Assembly (NCBI GenBank): GCA_902782885.1 | Contig: CACZOW010000001.1 | Coordinates: 1 to 9,403, forward strand | Reading direction: 5' to 3' | DNA: 9,403 bases | DNA from: an uncultured Ruminococcus sp. | Lineage (GTDB): Bacteria; Bacillota; Clostridia; UBA1212; UBA1255 | Shown here: positions 6,687-9,403 of the stretch, piece by piece | Numbering within the stretch: position 1 is the stretch's first letter | How the letters are laid out: each line of letters starts with the position of its first letter | The notes under the pieces: generated by a model | What the model was told of the DNA's origin: nothing | Seen by the model: the letters and a program-made list of their open reading frames with translations, nothing else | The model's database searches: none | Position numbers and translations under genes: made by a program

Positions 6687-7391
6687 TCAATACCCTAACA
6701 GCACTTCGCGGTTCGTTCCGTAGAAAATATCGCCGCGGCCCGCCATCATTCTGCAGAATTCTTCGAACCGCTCCCAGTAATCGTACACGTCAAATTCGTA
6801 CGCGTGGCCCCAGACGTAGAACAGCTGCGGGCTCTCCGGCTCCAGCGCCAGAAACTTTTCGCCCAGTTCGAACAGCTTTTCCCGCTCCAGATGGAACACG
6901 GAAGGATCAAATACCAGCAGGTCTGTCTGCGGCGCAAAACTGTGTGTAGAGGTGGTGGTGCGGGAATATTTGACGCCGGTGCGTTCCGCGATCACGCGGG
7001 CAACGCGCGCGTCCATGCATCCGGTACCTCCCGGGTACGCCATGCCTACCACTTCGTATCCGGCCAGTTCGGACAATGCTATCCGGTCCTGCTCCACCTC
7101 GGTCACGATCTCATCGTCCGTGAGCCGGTTGAGCGCGGGATGATGCAGCGTGTGCACCGCCAGTTCGTGGCCGGCGTATATCGCGCGCACTTCTTCCGGG
7201 CGCGGCTTCACATGGGGCGTGGTCACGCCGTCCTGAAAAATGGAATTCGCGTTTCCCAGCAGCCCGGTATTGATATTGAACGTGGATTTGAGCCCGTATT
7301 TGTCCAGTATTTTTATCAGCCGCCGGTCCTGCGTCACGCCGTCGTCGTAGCTGAACGTCAATGCTTTCAGTTTTCCGCCGAAATCTTTCAT
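6687..7391 (-). CDS. Polysaccharide deacetylase-fold protein (cytoplasmic)
   Basis: The 234-residue protein has the NodB-type deacetylase fold (carbohydrate esterase 4-like). Motif 1 is TFSYDDG with D16 and D17. Motif 2 is HTLHHP with metal ligands H80 and H84 in HxxxH spacing. A motif-3-like loop MAYPGGTG (117-124) lacks the usual arginine. WGHAYEFD (194-201) supplies a later histidine, H196. The D-H-H metal triad is therefore intact. There is no signal peptide or membrane anchor, unlike secreted peptidoglycan or chitin deacetylases, so a cytoplasmic substrate is more likely. Its ATG overlaps the rsmI stop by four bases (ATGA), so it belongs to the same transcript. The substrate is unknown. 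Confidence 0.86.
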   Translation of the reverse strand: MKDFGGKLKALTFSYDDGVTQDRRLIKILDKYGLKSTFNINTGLLGNANSIFQDGVTTPHVKPRPEEVRAIYAGHELAVHTLHHPALNRLTDDEIVTEVEQDRIALSELAGYEVVGMAYPGGTGCMDARVARVIAERTGVKYSRTTTSTHSFAPQTDLLVFDPSVFHLEREKLFELGEKFLALEPESPQLFYVWGHAYEFDVYDYWERFEEFCRMMAGRGDIFYGTNREVLLGY

Positions 7392-8245
7392 GAGTTGCCT
7401 CCCGATACTTTTATGATCTTATACGCGTCGTTGCGCGTCAATCCGAACCGTTCCATAGTTTGTTTCAGCGCCTCTTTCGGCGCCGCGCCGCCTGCCGTCA
7501 GTCCGCCGTAATAACCGCGCACCGCGTCATCGTCCGCGGGCCCTTCAATGTTCGCGCGTGCCGTGTTGTCCGTGCCCGCGATGCACAGCACGAACTCGCC
7601 CCGCGGCGGGTCGTTTTCAAAGCGGGCCAGCAGTTCCGCCGCGCTCCCCCGCACCGCCTCCTCGTGGGTCTTGGTGAGTTCGCGCATGATTGCCACCCGG
7701 CGCGCGGGCTCCCCGGCTTCCGTAAAGATGCGGCACAGTTCCTCCAGGGTTTTAATTATCCGGTGCGGCGCTTCGTAGCATACCGTCGTGCGCGGCTCGC
7801 TCCGGAGGCGATCGAAAAACGCGCGGCGGCTTTTATTGTCCGTGCCGATAAAACCTTCGAACACGAAGCCGTCCGTGGGCAATCCAGACAGCACCAGTGC
7901 GGTCACGCACGCACACGGGCCCGGCACCACCGTCACTTCGATCCCGGCGTCAACGCAGCTTTTTATCAGCTCGTACCCCGGATCGCATATTCCCGGCAGC
8001 CCCGCATCCGATACCAGGGCTATATCCGCGCCGGCTTCGAGTTTCGCCAGCAGTTCGGGGCCGCGGCTCAGTTTATTGTGCTCGTAATAGCTCACCAGCG
8101 GCTTTTTTATGCCGAAATGTGTGAGCAGTCCCAGCGTGTGCCGGGTATCCTCCGCGGCGATCAGTTCGACTTCCGACAGGATCCGCAGCGCTCGCGCGGA
8201 GATATCTTCAAGATTTCCAATGGGCGTTGCCACCACGTACAGCAT
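7388..8245 (-). CDS. rsmI: 16S rRNA (cytidine-1402 2'-O)-methyltransferase
   Basis: It methylates the ribose of C1402 in the decoding centre of 16S rRNA using S-adenosylmethionine. The 285-residue protein has the family blocks ATPIGNLED (6-14), AEDTRHT (31-37), VSDAGLPGICDPG (78-90) and VVPGP (106-110), followed by FEGFIGTDNKSRRAF. The VSDAG-PGI-DPG form resembles clostridial members. A C-terminal extension (about 230-285) ends in a small domain with ALKQTMERFGLTRNDAYKIIK, common in this family. GGAGGA, within the end of the upstream methyltransferase gene, lies seven bases before the ATG, and only one base separates the two genes. Pairing with a YabB-type gene matches Bacillus gene order. 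Confidence 0.95.
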   Translation of the reverse strand: MLYVVATPIGNLEDISARALRILSEVELIAAEDTRHTLGLLTHFGIKKPLVSYYEHNKLSRGPELLAKLEAGADIALVSDAGLPGICDPGYELIKSCVDAGIEVTVVPGPCACVTALVLSGLPTDGFVFEGFIGTDNKSRRAFFDRLRSEPRTTVCYEAPHRIIKTLEELCRIFTEAGEPARRVAIMRELTKTHEEAVRGSAAELLARFENDPPRGEFVLCIAGTDNTARANIEGPADDDAVRGYYGGLTAGGAAPKEALKQTMERFGLTRNDAYKIIKVSGGNS

Positions 8246-8246
8246 T

Positions 8247-9005
8247 TCAGGATCCTCCGTAATTGTCCGCCATTAGCGGCGCCGTGACCCGGAGACCTTT
8301 GCCTCCGCCTTTCCGTCCGGTGCACAGGAACATTACCGGCGGCTGCGCGAGATCCGCGTGCACCATCGTCAGTTCGACGGGTTCCACCCCCGCCCCGCGC
8401 ATCGCGGAAAGCGCGTCGGTCAACCGGTCCGGCCGGTCCACCATATACAGCATTCCGTGAAATCTGAGCAGTTTCGCCGCCGCGGCGATCATTTCCTCCT
8501 GTGTCCGGTATATCTCATGGCGTGCGGCCGCCACTCCGCCGATATCATTCCGCAGCCCGCTTCCCGCCCGCACATACGGCGGATTCAGCGTGACCGCGTC
8601 GCAGCTCATATTACCGAGCCCGCTTTCGCAGATGTCGGCGCACCGCACTTCGATAATACCGCCGAGGCGGTTCAGGTCAACGCTCCGCTTCGCCAGCTCA
8701 CACATTTCCGGCTGTATCTCCACGGCGTCAATGTGCAGCTGCCCTTCCCGCGCCGCCAGTTTGCCGCACAGCAGTATGGGTATTATGCCCGTACCGGTGC
8801 CGGCGTCAACGATATTGACCCGCTTTTTCCCCGGGGCCGACAGTCTGGAACGCAGCGCCGCCGAGGCGTTGACGCGGTTCGCGGCATAATTGGCCAGCAG
8901 CACGGCGTCCGTACCGTACCGGAACGTGCCGCGTTTCTGAATTATATATAATCCGGCGCACTGCAGATCGTCCAGCTGTTCGCCTTCGCGCAAACCGTGC
9001 TCCAC
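8247..9005 (-). CDS. trmN6: tRNA1(Val) adenine-37 N6-methyltransferase-like (YabB/TrmN6)
   Basis: This S-adenosylmethionine-dependent methyltransferase probably modifies A37 of a tRNA. It shows REGEQLDDL, then the family block RYGTDAVLLANYA, the SAM-binding motif DAGTGTG (67-73) and the catalytic NPPY (141-144) of N6-adenine methylases. I chose the GTG start at 9005 (252 residues) because GGAGGT lies six bases before it and the peptide then begins like Bacillus YabB. A TTG at 9026 is in frame but falls within the T-rich tail of a terminator and would put the ribosome site inside the gene. It is followed one base later by rsmI; in B. subtilis yabB and rsmI are likewise neighbours with a small GIY-YIG gene between them, absent here. 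Confidence 0.88.
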   Translation of the reverse strand: MEHGLREGEQLDDLQCAGLYIIQKRGTFRYGTDAVLLANYAANRVNASAALRSRLSAPGKKRVNIVDAGTGTGIIPILLCGKLAAREGQLHIDAVEIQPEMCELAKRSVDLNRLGGIIEVRCADICESGLGNMSCDAVTLNPPYVRAGSGLRNDIGGVAAARHEIYRTQEEMIAAAAKLLRFHGMLYMVDRPDRLTDALSAMRGAGVEPVELTMVHADLAQPPVMFLCTGRKGGGKGLRVTAPLMADNYGGS

Positions 9006-9011
9006 GGCCAG

Positions 9012-9017
9012 ACCTCC
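9012..9017 (-). promoter_or_regulatory. Ribosome binding site fixing the GTG start of trmN6
   Basis: A perfect GGAGGT on the minus strand lies six bases before the GTG at 9005 and directly after the terminator T-run. It decides for GTG 9005 over the in-frame TTG at 9026. Confidence 0.8.
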
Positions 9018-9018
9018 G

Positions 9019-9058
9019 CTAAACAAAACGAGGCTGTCCTTTCGGAGACAGCCCGTTT
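9019..9058 (-). terminator. Terminator after the ferredoxin gene
   Basis: On the minus strand AAACG plus GGCTGTC pairs with GACAGCC plus CGTTT across one bulged T, with loop TCCGAAAG, and runs into TTTTGTTT. This ends the ferredoxin transcript. I see no convincing -35/-10 pair between the ferredoxin stop (9086) and trmN6, so the downstream operon may rely on read-through of this hairpin or on a weak promoter. Confidence 0.8.
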
Positions 9059-9085
9059 GTTACGATTCGATAATAGTTACACTAA

Positions 9086-9259
9086 TTATTCCTCGGGTTT
9101 CGGAGCTTCCACGGGGCAAACCTGAGCGCAGTTACCGCATTCGATGCAGAGCTCGGGATTGATCTCGTATTTGCCGTCGCCTTCGCTGATGCACTCTACC
9201 GGGCACTCCGCAGCGCACGCACCGCAGGAAATGCAATCGTCTGAAATTTTGTATGCCAT
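9086..9259 (-). CDS. 2[4Fe-4S] ferredoxin, clostridial type
   Basis: This 57-residue electron carrier shows two CxxCxxCxxxCP motifs: C9, C12, C15, C19 and C38, C41, C44, C48, each followed by proline, the hallmark of small clostridial-type bacterial ferredoxins with two 4Fe-4S clusters. The N terminus MAYKIS and the acidic tail PKPEE are typical. There is an additional cysteine, C23. The ATG has GGAGGT eight bases upstream. It has its own strong promoter (9299-9326) and terminator (9019-9058), so it is likely an abundant monocistronic message serving low-potential electron transfer in an anaerobe. Its redox partners cannot be told from the context. Confidence 0.96.
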   Translation of the reverse strand: MAYKISDDCISCGACAAECPVECISEGDGKYEINPELCIECGNCAQVCPVEAPKPEE

Positions 9260-9298
9260 AACACAACACCTCCAAGTAGTATAATCGGTTACAGGTAT

Positions 9299-9326
9299 AT
9301 TCTATCACTTTTTCGGAAAATGTCAA
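9299..9326 (-). promoter_or_regulatory. Sigma-70-type promoter of the ferredoxin gene
   Basis: On the minus strand a perfect -35 TTGACA (9326-9321) is followed after 16 bases by TAGAAT (9304-9299), five of six matches to the -10 consensus. It lies about 40 bases before the ferredoxin ATG. Beyond it (9327-9403) I see no gene I can support. Confidence 0.83.
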
Positions 9327-9403
9327 CTCCTTTCCGAGCTCTACTCCCAAAATCGTAATGGCACTGCTTGATTCAAACATTGCGACGGATAACGCCTGTG
9401 AAA

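Noticed and set aside
9026..9026. TTG as start of the trmN6-like gene
   Set aside because: It lies in the terminator tail and upstream of the GGAGGT; the GTG at 9005 has correct spacing and fits the family N terminus.
9132..9380. An 82-codon minus-strand open frame overlapping the ferredoxin gene and its promoter
   Set aside because: It is out of frame with the ferredoxin, whose eight cluster cysteines, ribosome site and promoter are clear.

Overview
The window looks like an ordinary chromosomal segment of a GC-rich member of the Bacillota, most likely an uncultured clostridial lineage. This is inferred from TTGACA-type promoters, strong GGAGG ribosome binding sites, a transcription-terminating lysine riboswitch, a clostridial-type aspartate-semialdehyde dehydrogenase, a PepV/Sapep dipeptidase, and a yabB/rsmI gene pair as in Bacillus. 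No taxon can be named from sequence alone. I see no mobile element, CRISPR array, tRNA or rRNA.

Left part (1-3372, plus strand). The first ~140 bases may hold the 3' end of an upstream gene and contain a two-copy palindromic repeat. An AT-rich spacer follows with a sigma-70-type promoter (243-270). The leader (about 276-533) is a lysine riboswitch with an intrinsic terminator. It controls a tight operon asd-dapA-dapB. These enzymes carry aspartyl phosphate through aspartate semialdehyde to tetrahydrodipicolinate, the committed steps towards diaminopimelate and lysine. Aspartokinase and the later dap/lysA steps are not in the window.

Centre and right (3455-9005, minus strand). A bidirectional terminator (3401-3440) separates dapB from a convergent run of six genes. 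In transcription order these are a TrmN6/YabB-type tRNA methyltransferase, rsmI (16S rRNA C1402 2'-O-methyltransferase), a cytoplasmic polysaccharide-deacetylase-fold protein, a nucleoid-associated NA37 (NdpA/YejK) protein, an M20 dipeptidase of the PepV/Sapep type, and an ADP-ribose-pyrophosphatase-like Nudix hydrolase. Gaps run from overlaps of 4 and 11 bases to 40 bases, so co-transcription is likely. The products do not form one obvious pathway: RNA modification, nucleoid, peptide turnover and nucleotide-sugar clean-up.

Right end (9086-9326, minus strand). A small 2[4Fe-4S] ferredoxin gene has its own near-consensus promoter and a terminator, and lies just upstream of the methyltransferase gene. 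No wholly new system is evident. The points most worth a second look are the riboswitch expression platform, the palindromic repeat at the left edge, the atypical Nudix box and deacetylase, and the position of the trmN6 start right behind a terminator.
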